Assembly (NCBI GenBank): GCA_035315065.1
Contig: DATFYM010000255.1
Span: 1 to 42,850 of the forward strand
Reading direction: 5' to 3'
Origin: DATFYM01 sp035315065
GTDB lineage: Bacteria; Acidobacteriota; Terriglobia; UBA7540
Length of the DNA: 42,850 nt
Made by a program: the position numbers and the translations under genes. The notes beneath the pieces are model-generated. The model made no database searches and was not told the origin of the DNA. It worked only from the letters and a program-made list of their open reading frames with translations. This document shows, piece by piece, positions 6,989 through 14,594 of this stretch. Each line of letters starts with the position of its first letter. The stretch's first letter is position 1.

Positions 6989-9838
6989 ATGAGCGGGTGG
7001 CGGGATTTCGAGGGCGCTAACGCCGGCTACGTAGCCGAGCTCTACGAGCGCTTTCGGCAGGCCCCTGCCTCGGTGGATGCGGCGACGCGGGCTTTCTTTG
7101 AACGTGCGGGAGCGCCGCCCGAGGCCGCTGCCGAGCCCCAGCCCGCACAGCCGACCGGAGCGACCGTGGTTGCGGCCACGGGTCTGCCGGTGGAGAAGAT
7201 CGTCGGCGCCATCAACCTGGCGGAATCCATTCGCAAGTTCGGGCACCTCGATGCGCGCCTCGATCCGCTAGGCAGCGAGCCGCCCGGCGATCCTTCCCTG
7301 CGCGCGGAGTTTCACGGCGTCACCGAAGACGATCTACGGCGGCTGCCTGCCAGCCTGATTGTGGGTCCGATTGCGCAGGGAAGATCCAACGCCTGGGAGG
7401 TAATCCAGGAACTCCGGCGGATTTACTCCTCGGCGACCGGCTATGACTACGGCCATCTGCGCGACCCCGAGGAGCGCGCCTGGCTGGTAACGGCTGCCGA
7501 GTCCGGACTGTTCCGCGCGCCGGCCGATCCCATCGACGCCGTCGGCCTGCTCGAAAGACTCACGCAGGTGGAGGTCTTTGAGCGCTTCCTGCAACGTACC
7601 TTCCCCGGCAAGACGCGATTCTCCATCGAAGGGCTCGACATGCTGGTGCCCGTGCTCGACGAGGTGATCGGCGAGGCGGCGGAGGCGGAGATCCCCAACA
7701 TCCTCATCGGCATGGCCCACCGTGGACGGCTGAACGTGCTGGCGCACGTCCTGAAAGAGCCTTACCAGAAGATCCTGGCCCAGCTCAAGGACGCGCTGGG
7801 TGGCCGGCACTTTCGCGAATACCTGGGCTGGACGGGCGATGTGAAGTATCACTTGGGAGCGCGTCGCGCCATCCGGGGCGGGGAAGCGGTGGACGTAGTG
7901 GTCTCGATGCCACCCAATCCCAGCCATCTTGAAGCGATCGATCCCATTGTGGAGGGAATGGCGCGCGCCGCCGGCACGCGTGTCGACCGGCCCGGCCCGC
8001 CGCGTTTCGATTCTGCGCGCACCTTGCCGATCCTGATTCACGGCGACGCGGCCTTTTCCGGGCAGGGCGTGGTGGCAGAGACGCTCAACCTCTACCGGTT
8101 GCCGGGCTATCGCACCGGCGGCACCATTCACATCATTGCCGACAACCAGTTGGGTTATACCACCGATCCCGTGGATCTCCAGAGCGCGCCTTACGCTAGC
8201 GATCTGGCGCGCGGATTCCGCATTCCCATCGTGCACGTCAACGCCGACAATCCCGAGGCGTGCATTGAGGCGGCCCGCCTGGCCCTGGCCTATCGCCTGC
8301 GCTTCGAGAAGGACTTTGTGATCGACCTGGTCGGTTACCGCCGCTACGGCCACAACGAGGGCGACGAGCCGAGCTTCACCCAGCCGGTGATGTACCGCCA
8401 GATCGCCGTTCATCCCACGGTGCGTGAGCTGTGGGGGCGTGAGCTTGTGGAACGCGGCCTCGTCCCGGCGGACGAGCCGGAGAAGCTCGTGCAGCAGCGA
8501 ATGGCGGCGCTTCAGCAGCAGCTCGAATCGCTGGTGCCGGAAAAATCGGTGGTGGAGGTCAGGCCTACGCCGCCTCCGCCCGGCGCGGCACGGCACGCCA
8601 CGACCGCGGTCCCGGCCGAGCGGCTCCGCGAGTTGAACCAAGGACTGCTCCAGTTGCCGGCTGGCTTCAACCTTAACAAGAAATTGGAGCGAGCACGAGA
8701 GCGGAGGCGGCACGCGCTCGATGATGTCGCCGGCGAGACGCGGACTATCGATTGGGCGATGGCCGAGGACCTGGCGCTGGCGTCGATCCTGGCCGACGGC
8801 GTCGCCATCCGCTTCACCGGCGAAGACGTGGAGCGCGGCACCTTCAGCCAGCGCCACGCCGTCTTGTACGACGCCAAGACCGGCCGGAAATTCGTCCCCT
8901 TGCAGGCACTGCCGCAGGCGAAGGCTGCCTTCGAGGTGCACAATAGCCCGCTCACCGAGGGCGCCACCATCGGATTCGAATACGGTTACAACGTGCAGGA
9001 ACCGGGCCGCATGGTGATGTGGGAGGCGCAATACGGCGACTTCATCAACGGCGCGCAGACCATGATCGACGAGTTCGTGGTTTCGGCGCGCGCCAAGTGG
9101 GGACTGGCTCCGTCCCTGGTGCTGTTGCTGCCCCACGGTTATGAGGGCGCGGGTCCCGACCACTCCAGCGGCCGGCCGGAGCGCTTCCTGCAGCTCGCGG
9201 CCGAGATCAACATGCGCGTCGCCAACTGCACCACCGCCGCGCAATACTTTCACCTGCTGCGCCTGCACGCGACGCTGCTGAAGACCGATCCGCTGCCGCT
9301 GGTGGTGCTCACGCCCAAGAGTCTCTTGCGCCATCCGCTGACCACGTCGTCGCTCGGCGACTTGGCCGAAGGTGGCTGGCAGCGGGTGATTGATGATGCG
9401 GAGGCAACCCAGCGGGGCGACGAAGTGCGCCGGCTGATTTTGTGCAGCGGCAAGGTGTATGTTGATCTCGCCAGCAGCCCGCGACGCGCGGAGCGACGCG
9501 ACGTGGCCATCTGCCGGGTAGAGCAGCTTTATCCGTTTCCGGCGGACGATCTGGCACCGGCGCTCGGAGGCTATCCGAATCTGGAGGAAGTGGTCTGGGT
9601 GCAAGAGGAGCCGGAGAATATGGGGCCGTGGGAGTTTGCGCGGCCACTGCTGGAGGATGTGATCCAGGACCGCTGTCCGCTGCGCTGGGTCACACGGCCG
9701 CGCAATGCGAGTCCGGCGGAAGGGTCGCTGGCGTGGCATGTGCTGAACCAGCAGACGCTGATCGAGCAAGCGTACGGCGGCCCTTTTGGGGGGCGCGAAA
9801 AGGAGAAGGCGGCGGTTCTTGTGAATAGTGAATTGTGA
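6989..9838 (+). CDS. sucA: 2-oxoglutarate dehydrogenase E1 component
   Basis: This thiamine-diphosphate enzyme decarboxylates 2-oxoglutarate and succinylates the E2 lipoyl arm in the TCA cycle; it is cytoplasmic. The 949 residues match the usual 900-950. The N-terminal E2-binding segment (GYVAELYERFRQAP, about 10-25) is present. HRGRLNVLAHV (about 244) and GDAAFSGQGVVAETLNL (about 352) followed by IIADNQLGYTT form the ThDP/Mg site. The pyrimidine-binding transketolase domain carries FTGEDVERGTFSQRHAVL. The C-terminal domain holds VVWVQEEPENMGPW. A short TAGGAT precedes the ATG at 6989. sucB follows after a 133-nt gap filled by a heptamer hairpin. No E3 gene is in the window. Confidence 0.97.
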   Translation: MSGWRDFEGANAGYVAELYERFRQAPASVDAATRAFFERAGAPPEAAAEPQPAQPTGATVVAATGLPVEKIVGAINLAESIRKFGHLDARLDPLGSEPPGDPSLRAEFHGVTEDDLRRLPASLIVGPIAQGRSNAWEVIQELRRIYSSATGYDYGHLRDPEERAWLVTAAESGLFRAPADPIDAVGLLERLTQVEVFERFLQRTFPGKTRFSIEGLDMLVPVLDEVIGEAAEAEIPNILIGMAHRGRLNVLAHVLKEPYQKILAQLKDALGGRHFREYLGWTGDVKYHLGARRAIRGGEAVDVVVSMPPNPSHLEAIDPIVEGMARAAGTRVDRPGPPRFDSARTLPILIHGDAAFSGQGVVAETLNLYRLPGYRTGGTIHIIADNQLGYTTDPVDLQSAPYASDLARGFRIPIVHVNADNPEACIEAARLALAYRLRFEKDFVIDLVGYRRYGHNEGDEPSFTQPVMYRQIAVHPTVRELWGRELVERGLVPADEPEKLVQQRMAALQQQLESLVPEKSVVEVRPTPPPPGAARHATTAVPAERLRELNQGLLQLPAGFNLNKKLERARERRRHALDDVAGETRTIDWAMAEDLALASILADGVAIRFTGEDVERGTFSQRHAVLYDAKTGRKFVPLQALPQAKAAFEVHNSPLTEGATIGFEYGYNVQEPGRMVMWEAQYGDFINGAQTMIDEFVVSARAKWGLAPSLVLLLPHGYEGAGPDHSSGRPERFLQLAAEINMRVANCTTAAQYFHLLRLHATLLKTDPLPLVVLTPKSLLRHPLTTSSLGDLAEGGWQRVIDDAEATQRGDEVRRLILCSGKVYVDLASSPRRAERRDVAICRVEQLYPFPADDLAPALGGYPNLEEVVWVQEEPENMGPWEFARPLLEDVIQDRCPLRWVTRPRNASPAEGSLAWHVLNQQTLIEQAYGGPFGGREKEKAAVLVNSEL

Positions 9839-9850
9839 ATAGTGAAAGAA

Positions 9851-9964
9851 GAGAGTCGAGAGTCGAAAGTCAAGAGTCGAAAGTAGAAGCAGCCCGCAGC
9901 CTCGGACGACTGACCACGGACAACGGACGTTCTCCTGACTTTCGACTTTTGACTTTCGACTCCC
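9851..9964. repeat. 7-bp-period hairpin array (AGTCGAA unit) between sucA and sucB
   Basis: The left arm (9851-9884) is a run of AGTCGAG, AGTCGAA and AGTCAAG units. The right arm (9937-9964) is its reverse complement (GACTTTCGACTTTTGAC). The loop contains another short run (GACCACGGACAACGGAC). It fills the gap in the sucAB operon and could modulate E2 expression by attenuation or mRNA processing; that is inference. Confidence 0.9.
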
Positions 9965-9971
9965 AGAGGCA

Positions 9972-11321
9972 ATGATGCCCTCAAGAATCGTAGTCCCGGA
10001 ATTGGGCGAGTCGGTGGTGGAAGCGACCGTCGGCCACTGGCTAAAGCACGAGGGCGACCGGGTCAGCGTCGGCGAAACGCTGGTCTCGCTGGAGACCGAC
10101 AAGGTCGACCTCGAAGTGGCCGCCGAGCGGAACGGCGTGCTCACGCGCGTCGAGCGCAAGGAAGGTGAAGACGTAAAGATCGGCGACGTGCTGGGCGTGA
10201 TTGAGGACGCTGTCGGTGAAGCCGCGGTGCCCGCTCCAGCACCGTCCGAACCAGGGGCGGGCGGTGGTGGTGGGGACACCGCCGCTACAGGAGTCGGCGC
10301 GCCAAAGCCGTCGCCCTCCGCCACAGTCTCCTCCGAAGTGATTTTTTCCGGGCCAACTGTCCTATCTCCCTCTGGGCCCTCTGAGAAAGGCGCAGGGGGC
10401 GAGGGTGCTACGCCTTCGGCGCGACGCGCGGCGCGCGAACGCGAAGTCGACTTGGCTGCCGTTCGGCCTCACGATGAAACCGGTAGGATCACCAAGGAAG
10501 ATGTCGAGAGGTACGCGAAGAAGGTTGAAGTAGGCCCGGCGGAGGTGGTAGCTCCGGCTCCCGCTCCAGTCGCCGCGCCAGGACCTCTGGCGGTCGCCCC
10601 TGGAGCGGCGTCCGACCGGGCCGCCCTGGAAGAACGCGTGCGCATGAGCCGTCGCCGGCAGACGATCGCGCGACGGCTGGTGGAAGCGCAGCACACCGCG
10701 GCCATGCTTACTACGTTTAACGAAATCGATATGGGCGCGGTGATGGAGCTACGCCAGCGCCATAAGGAATCGTTCAAGGAGCGGCATAGCGTCAGCCTCG
10801 GAATCTCGTCGTTCTTCGTGAAGGCCGCAATCGGCGCTCTGCGCCAGTTCCCTCGCTTGAACGCCGAGATCCAGGGGGACGAGATCGTCCTCAAGCATTA
10901 CTATGATATCGGCGTGGCCCTTGGCGCTCCGGAAGGGCTGGTGGTACCCGTCCTGCGCGACGCGGATCGCATGTCGTTCGCGGCCATTGAAATCGCCATC
11001 AAACAGTTCGCGCAGAAGTCGGCGAACAGCACGCTCTCGCTCGACGACTTGCGCGGCGGAACCTTCACCATCACCAACGGCGGCGTCTTCGGCTCGCTCA
11101 TGAGCACGCCGATCCTGAACCCGCCGCAGGTGGGCATCCTGGGGCTACACAAGATCCAGGAGCGGCCGGTGTCGCGGCAAGGTCAAATCGTCACGCGCCC
11201 CATGATGTACGTGGCGCTCAGTTACGACCATCGTCTCGTGGACGGGCTCGAAGCCGTGCAGTTCTTGGTAAAGGTGAAGGAACTGGTGGAGGATCCTGCG
11301 AGCATGCTCATTGAGGGGTGA
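9972..11321 (+). CDS. sucB: Dihydrolipoamide succinyltransferase (E2 of 2-oxoglutarate dehydrogenase)
   Basis: E2 transfers the succinyl group from its lipoyl arm to CoA and forms the core of the complex. The lipoyl domain is at 1-80, with lipoyl-lysine K44 in ETDKVDLEV. A Pro/Ala/Gly-rich linker follows at 85-145. The E1/E3-binding domain is about 146-184 (TPSARRAAREREVD, GRITKEDVERY). A second Pro/Ala linker leads to the catalytic domain at about 222-449. H420 and D424 (SYDHRLVDG) are the chloramphenicol-acetyltransferase-type catalytic pair. The 449-residue length is normal with one lipoyl domain. Pairing with sucA supports succinyl over acetyl specificity. ATG occurs twice in tandem (9972 and 9975), so the start is uncertain by one codon. 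Confidence 0.95.
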   Translation: MMPSRIVVPELGESVVEATVGHWLKHEGDRVSVGETLVSLETDKVDLEVAAERNGVLTRVERKEGEDVKIGDVLGVIEDAVGEAAVPAPAPSEPGAGGGGGDTAATGVGAPKPSPSATVSSEVIFSGPTVLSPSGPSEKGAGGEGATPSARRAAREREVDLAAVRPHDETGRITKEDVERYAKKVEVGPAEVVAPAPAPVAAPGPLAVAPGAASDRAALEERVRMSRRRQTIARRLVEAQHTAAMLTTFNEIDMGAVMELRQRHKESFKERHSVSLGISSFFVKAAIGALRQFPRLNAEIQGDEIVLKHYYDIGVALGAPEGLVVPVLRDADRMSFAAIEIAIKQFAQKSANSTLSLDDLRGGTFTITNGGVFGSLMSTPILNPPQVGILGLHKIQERPVSRQGQIVTRPMMYVALSYDHRLVDGLEAVQFLVKVKELVEDPASMLIEG

Positions 11322-11328
11322 AGGGAAG

Positions 11329-11574
11329 CGGAAGGCAGTAGGCAGTAGGCAGAAGGCAGTAGGCGGAAGGCAGTAGGCAGAAAGAATTGCCGATTGCAGA
11401 TTGACGATTGACGATTGGAAGAGAAGAGTAGGCAAGCCACGCGGCCCTTTCAATAGGCCATGCACGATCATCACTGAGCCATTTTCGCAATCGGCAATCG
11501 GCAATCGTCAATCGTCAATTCTCCTGCCTTCCGCCTACTGCCTACTGCCTTCTGCCTACTGCCTTCTGTCTTCC
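11329..11574. repeat. Nested double 7-bp-period hairpin (GGCAGTA outside, GATTGAC inside)
   Basis: The outer arms are GGCAGTA/GGCAGAA arrays (11329-11383) facing CTACTGCCTTCTGC arrays (11524-11574). The inner arms are GATTGAC arrays (11384-11418) facing GTCAATCGTCAATC arrays (11487-11521). The central loop starts GGAAGAGAAGAG and contains GCAAGCCACGCGG. Two unrelated heptamer families are stacked in one palindrome after sucB. Confidence 0.92.
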
Positions 11575-11609
11575 TGGAGGGCGTGATACGCTGAACGCGG
11601 GAGGCGGTT

Positions 11610-12149
11610 ATGGCAACCAAGACCTTGATTACTGTCGAGGAATACGACGCTCTTCCGGAAACGGAAAATGGGGTTGAATACGAACTGAGCGAGGGAGAAC
11701 TCATTGTGCTGGCATCGCCGACACTTTTCCACAACTTCATGCGCGACGACATCCTGGAGCGGTTCCGCGTCTTCCTTCGCCAGCATCCGCATTTGGGCCG
11801 AGTCGCTTCCGAAACGGATTTCTCACTCACGGCCAGCACGGTCCGTAGGCCGGACGTAGCTTTTATCAGCGCCGCGAAAATGGCGTCGGTTGACCCATGC
11901 CAGAAGCTTCAGTTTGCGCCGGACCTCGCCATCGAGATCGCTTTGCCCCACGACGATCTGCCGCGCAAGATCCAGGACTACCTGGCGGCGGGCACAAGGG
12001 TCTGGGCGCTTTATCCCGATGCGCGCGTTGCTAGGATCCACAAGCCCGGCAAGCAGGCCGTGGTACTCGACGCTGATGCAGGCGATAGCCTGGAAGACGC
12101 CGAATTGCTACCGGGCCTGAAGGTACCCCTTGGTGAGATCTTCGGTTAA
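11610..12149 (+). CDS. Uma2 family (DUF820) PD-(D/E)XK nuclease-fold protein
   Basis: This 179-residue protein has the Uma2/DUF820 layout. It opens with LITVEEYDALPETENGVEYELSEGEL, where the ELSEGEL glutamate is typical. VRRPDVAFIS supplies the aspartate and LAIEIALPHD supplies a glutamate of the restriction-nuclease-like core. The usual DYLAAGTRVWALYP segment, normally KxxxYxxxGVxxYW, follows. The family is common in cyanobacteria and Acidobacteria and its physiological role is unknown. The lysine of the classic E-x-K is not seen here (EIA), so nuclease activity is uncertain. It stands alone between a hairpin array and the ceramidase-like gene. Confidence 0.88.
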   Translation: MATKTLITVEEYDALPETENGVEYELSEGELIVLASPTLFHNFMRDDILERFRVFLRQHPHLGRVASETDFSLTASTVRRPDVAFISAAKMASVDPCQKLQFAPDLAIEIALPHDDLPRKIQDYLAAGTRVWALYPDARVARIHKPGKQAVVLDADAGDSLEDAELLPGLKVPLGEIFG

Positions 12150-12206
12150 GCCCGATTACGCCTAGTTATGCCTGGTTCTGGTACAGCCCTCATGAGGGTG
12201 GATTCG

Positions 12207-13706
12207 ATGTGTAAGTTTATCGTTACCAAGATGGTGAATGCCTGCGTGTTTATCCTCATCACGGCGGCCGCTGGGGCGGCTCAAGGCCTGCGCGTAGGCG
12301 TGGCCAAAGCGACGATCACGCCGGACGTGCAGGCCGCCAAAGTCTACATGGCGGGTTTCGGCAACAACCGCGTCGCCACCGGCGTGCACGACGATCTTTA
12401 CGTCCGGTGCCTGGCACTGGCAGCCGGCGATTCGAAGCTCGCCATGTGCGCCGTGGACCTGATCGGGTTCTTTTACGACGACGTACTTAAGGTCCGCGAC
12501 GAGGTGAAAGCCCAGGCGCCGGACGCGACGCACGTTATTGTCGCCTCGACCCACGAGCACGAAGGACCCGACACGATGGGGCTGTGGGGCCCCACCGAGT
12601 TCCAGAGCGGGATCGACGAGAAGTACATGGACTGGCTTGACGACCGCATCGCCTCTACGGCCGTCGAGGCGCTGCGCTCGCTCGCGCCCGCGCGAATGAC
12701 CCTGGCGCGCGACGATCATCCGCTGCTGGCCTTGCTACAGAGCGACAGCCGGCCGCCCTACGTCAAGGACCCTCACTTGCTCGTGATGCGCCTGACGTCC
12801 GATCAGGGTGGCGATCAGGGTGGCGATCCGGGCGGTGCGCCCATCGCCACGCTGGTCAACTGGAGCGACCATCCGGAGACGCTTGGCAGCCAAAACACGT
12901 TGATCACAGCCGATTATCCCCACTGGCTTTGTACCCGCACGGAAGAGACCCTTGGCGGCACCACCGTTTTCTTCAACGGCTCGATTGGTGGATTGCTTTC
13001 CACGCTTGGCGACGACATGGCGCTGCAGGATCCCGACACCGGCGACGTGGCGAAGGACGGCACGTGGCGAAAGGCTGAACTCTTCGGAAATCTCTTGGGT
13101 GACCTTGTGGTGCGCGCGGTGAGGTCAGGCAGCGAAGTTAAGGTTGATAGGATCGTCGAACGGAGTTCCGTCATCTTTGCGCCGCTCGATAACGACCGTT
13201 TTCGCATCGGCGGCGTGCTGGGCCTTTATGCAGGGCGCAAGCAACTCTATACGGACGGCAAGCTGGACACGACGGTGAGCGAAAAGGAATTTCCTGGCTT
13301 GGGCAAATTCAAGTACGCCGCCGGAGCGGATACCAAAACGGAGGTTGACTACCTCCAGTTCCTGGCCTCCGGCTCGCTCGTGGCGGAGATTGCCACCGTC
13401 CCGGGTGAAATCTATCCCGAACTGGTCAACGGCGGCATCACGCGCTACCCGGGCGCTGACTATCCTGACGCCCCCTTCGAGCCGACCGTGCGCGCCCACA
13501 TGAAGAGCGGCTATCCGTTTGTTTTCGGGCTGGCCAATGACGAGCTGGGGTACATCATTCCCAAAGCTGAGTGGGACAACCAACCTCCGTGGCTCAAGAA
13601 CAAGAAGGATCGTTGGTACGGCGAGGTCAACTCCGCCGGCGAGGAAATGGCAGGTGCGGTGACGCGGGCGCTGGTGACGTTGATGGAAGAGAATGCTGAA
13701 CGATAA
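12207..13706 (+). CDS. Exported neutral/alkaline ceramidase-like hydrolase
   Basis: The N-terminal domain resembles neutral/alkaline non-lysosomal ceramidases. RVGVAKATITPD opens the mature protein, and ASTHEHEGPDTMGLWG corresponds to the STHTHSGP metal-binding stretch of that family. VNWSDHPETLG and FFNGSIGGLLS are further conserved-looking turns. The chosen ATG at 12207 has GAGGGTGG just upstream and yields a hydrophobic signal peptide (VNACVFILITAAAGAAQ). A longer start at 12168 is also open. At 499 residues it is shorter than full ceramidases and lacks their C-terminal domain, so the substrate is probably not a classic ceramide amide. A PIG-L deacetylase and a 2-hydroxyacid oxidase follow on the same strand. 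Confidence 0.75.
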   Translation: MCKFIVTKMVNACVFILITAAAGAAQGLRVGVAKATITPDVQAAKVYMAGFGNNRVATGVHDDLYVRCLALAAGDSKLAMCAVDLIGFFYDDVLKVRDEVKAQAPDATHVIVASTHEHEGPDTMGLWGPTEFQSGIDEKYMDWLDDRIASTAVEALRSLAPARMTLARDDHPLLALLQSDSRPPYVKDPHLLVMRLTSDQGGDQGGDPGGAPIATLVNWSDHPETLGSQNTLITADYPHWLCTRTEETLGGTTVFFNGSIGGLLSTLGDDMALQDPDTGDVAKDGTWRKAELFGNLLGDLVVRAVRSGSEVKVDRIVERSSVIFAPLDNDRFRIGGVLGLYAGRKQLYTDGKLDTTVSEKEFPGLGKFKYAAGADTKTEVDYLQFLASGSLVAEIATVPGEIYPELVNGGITRYPGADYPDAPFEPTVRAHMKSGYPFVFGLANDELGYIIPKAEWDNQPPWLKNKKDRWYGEVNSAGEEMAGAVTRALVTLMEENAER

Positions 13707-13707
13707 A

Positions 13708-13767
13708 TGATGAATGATGAACAAGAAGAGTCGAAAAGTCGAATGTTGAAGGTCGAAAAGTCAAGGC
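13708..13767. repeat. 7-bp-period array without a clear partner arm
   Basis: TGAATGATGAA units are followed by GAGTCGAAAAGTCGAATG and GGTCGAAAAGTC units. The two motifs are the same families seen at 17521-17635 and 9851-9964. No reverse-complement arm is present nearby, so this is an unpaired example. Confidence 0.75.
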
Positions 13768-13783
13768 GAGGCCGAGCCGTGCC

Positions 13784-14584
13784 ATGGAACGAATGACCCG
13801 TCGCAAGCTGTTTGCCCAGTCCGGACGCCTGGCCGGAGCAATGGCCGTGGGGCTGCCTTTACTGGCAGCAAGTGACAAGGGAATAGCAGGCTCTGAGCGT
13901 AAGCTGAAGGTGATCGTGGCGGGCGGCCATCCTGATGATCCGGAGTCCGGCGCCGGCGGAACCATGGCGCGTTACGCTGACCTTGGACATGATGTCGTGG
14001 CCCTCTATCTGACGCGGGGCGAAGCGGGCATCGAGGGGAAATCTCACCAGGAAGCGGCGGCCATCCGCACGGTCGAGTGCCAAAAGGCGTGCGAGATCCT
14101 GAAGGCCCGACCGGTATTTGCAGGGCAGATCGACGGCAGCACGGAGATCAACGCGGCGCGCTACGATGACTTCCGCAGGATCATCCAAGCCGAGCAGCCT
14201 GACATTGTTTTCACGCATTGGCCGATTGACTCGCATCGCGACCACCGGGCGACCTCGTTGCTAGCTTATGACGCGTGGCTACGCGGCGGCAGGAAGTTCT
14301 CGCTTTATTATTTTGAAGTCGAAACGGGCGAACAGACTCAAGGCTTCCTGCCTAACCACTATGTCGACATCAGTGCGGCCGAGCCTCGCAAACGCTCAGC
14401 TTGCTTCGCCCATAGCAGCCAGGACCCTGCCGGCTTTTACCTTGCCCATGATCTGATGAACCGGTTTCGGGGAATGGAGTGTGGCGTGAAATACGCCGAA
14501 GCCTTCGTGCGCCACCCGCAGAGTCCGGACCTAGCCCTGACTTCAAGTTTGGCGGCCGGAGAAGCAACGAACGGACAGGAGTAG
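13784..14584 (+). CDS. PIG-L family zinc-dependent deacetylase, Tat-exported
   Basis: This 266-residue protein belongs to the LmbE/PIG-L family, which removes N-acetyl groups from sugar-linked amines. GGHPDDPESG (H49, D51, D52) holds the first metal ligands, and HWPIDSHRDHRAT (about 144-156) holds the AHxDH-type second motif. Residues 1-35 form a twin-arginine signal: TRRKLF followed by a hydrophobic stretch AGAMAVGLPLLAAS. The protein is therefore probably folded before export. It follows the ceramidase-like gene after 77 nt containing a heptamer array and ends 10 nt before the FAD/Fe-S oxidase gene. Its substrate cannot be told from sequence. Confidence 0.9.
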   Translation: MERMTRRKLFAQSGRLAGAMAVGLPLLAASDKGIAGSERKLKVIVAGGHPDDPESGAGGTMARYADLGHDVVALYLTRGEAGIEGKSHQEAAAIRTVECQKACEILKARPVFAGQIDGSTEINAARYDDFRRIIQAEQPDIVFTHWPIDSHRDHRATSLLAYDAWLRGGRKFSLYYFEVETGEQTQGFLPNHYVDISAAEPRKRSACFAHSSQDPAGFYLAHDLMNRFRGMECGVKYAEAFVRHPQSPDLALTSSLAAGEATNGQE

Positions 14585-14594
14585 ATGAAGCAGT

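Noticed and set aside
7334..10324. A very long open frame on the strand opposite sucA/sucB
   Set aside because: It mirrors the codon structure of two certain genes in GC-rich DNA, has low-complexity Arg/His-rich sequence and no recognisable domain. It is a shadow frame.
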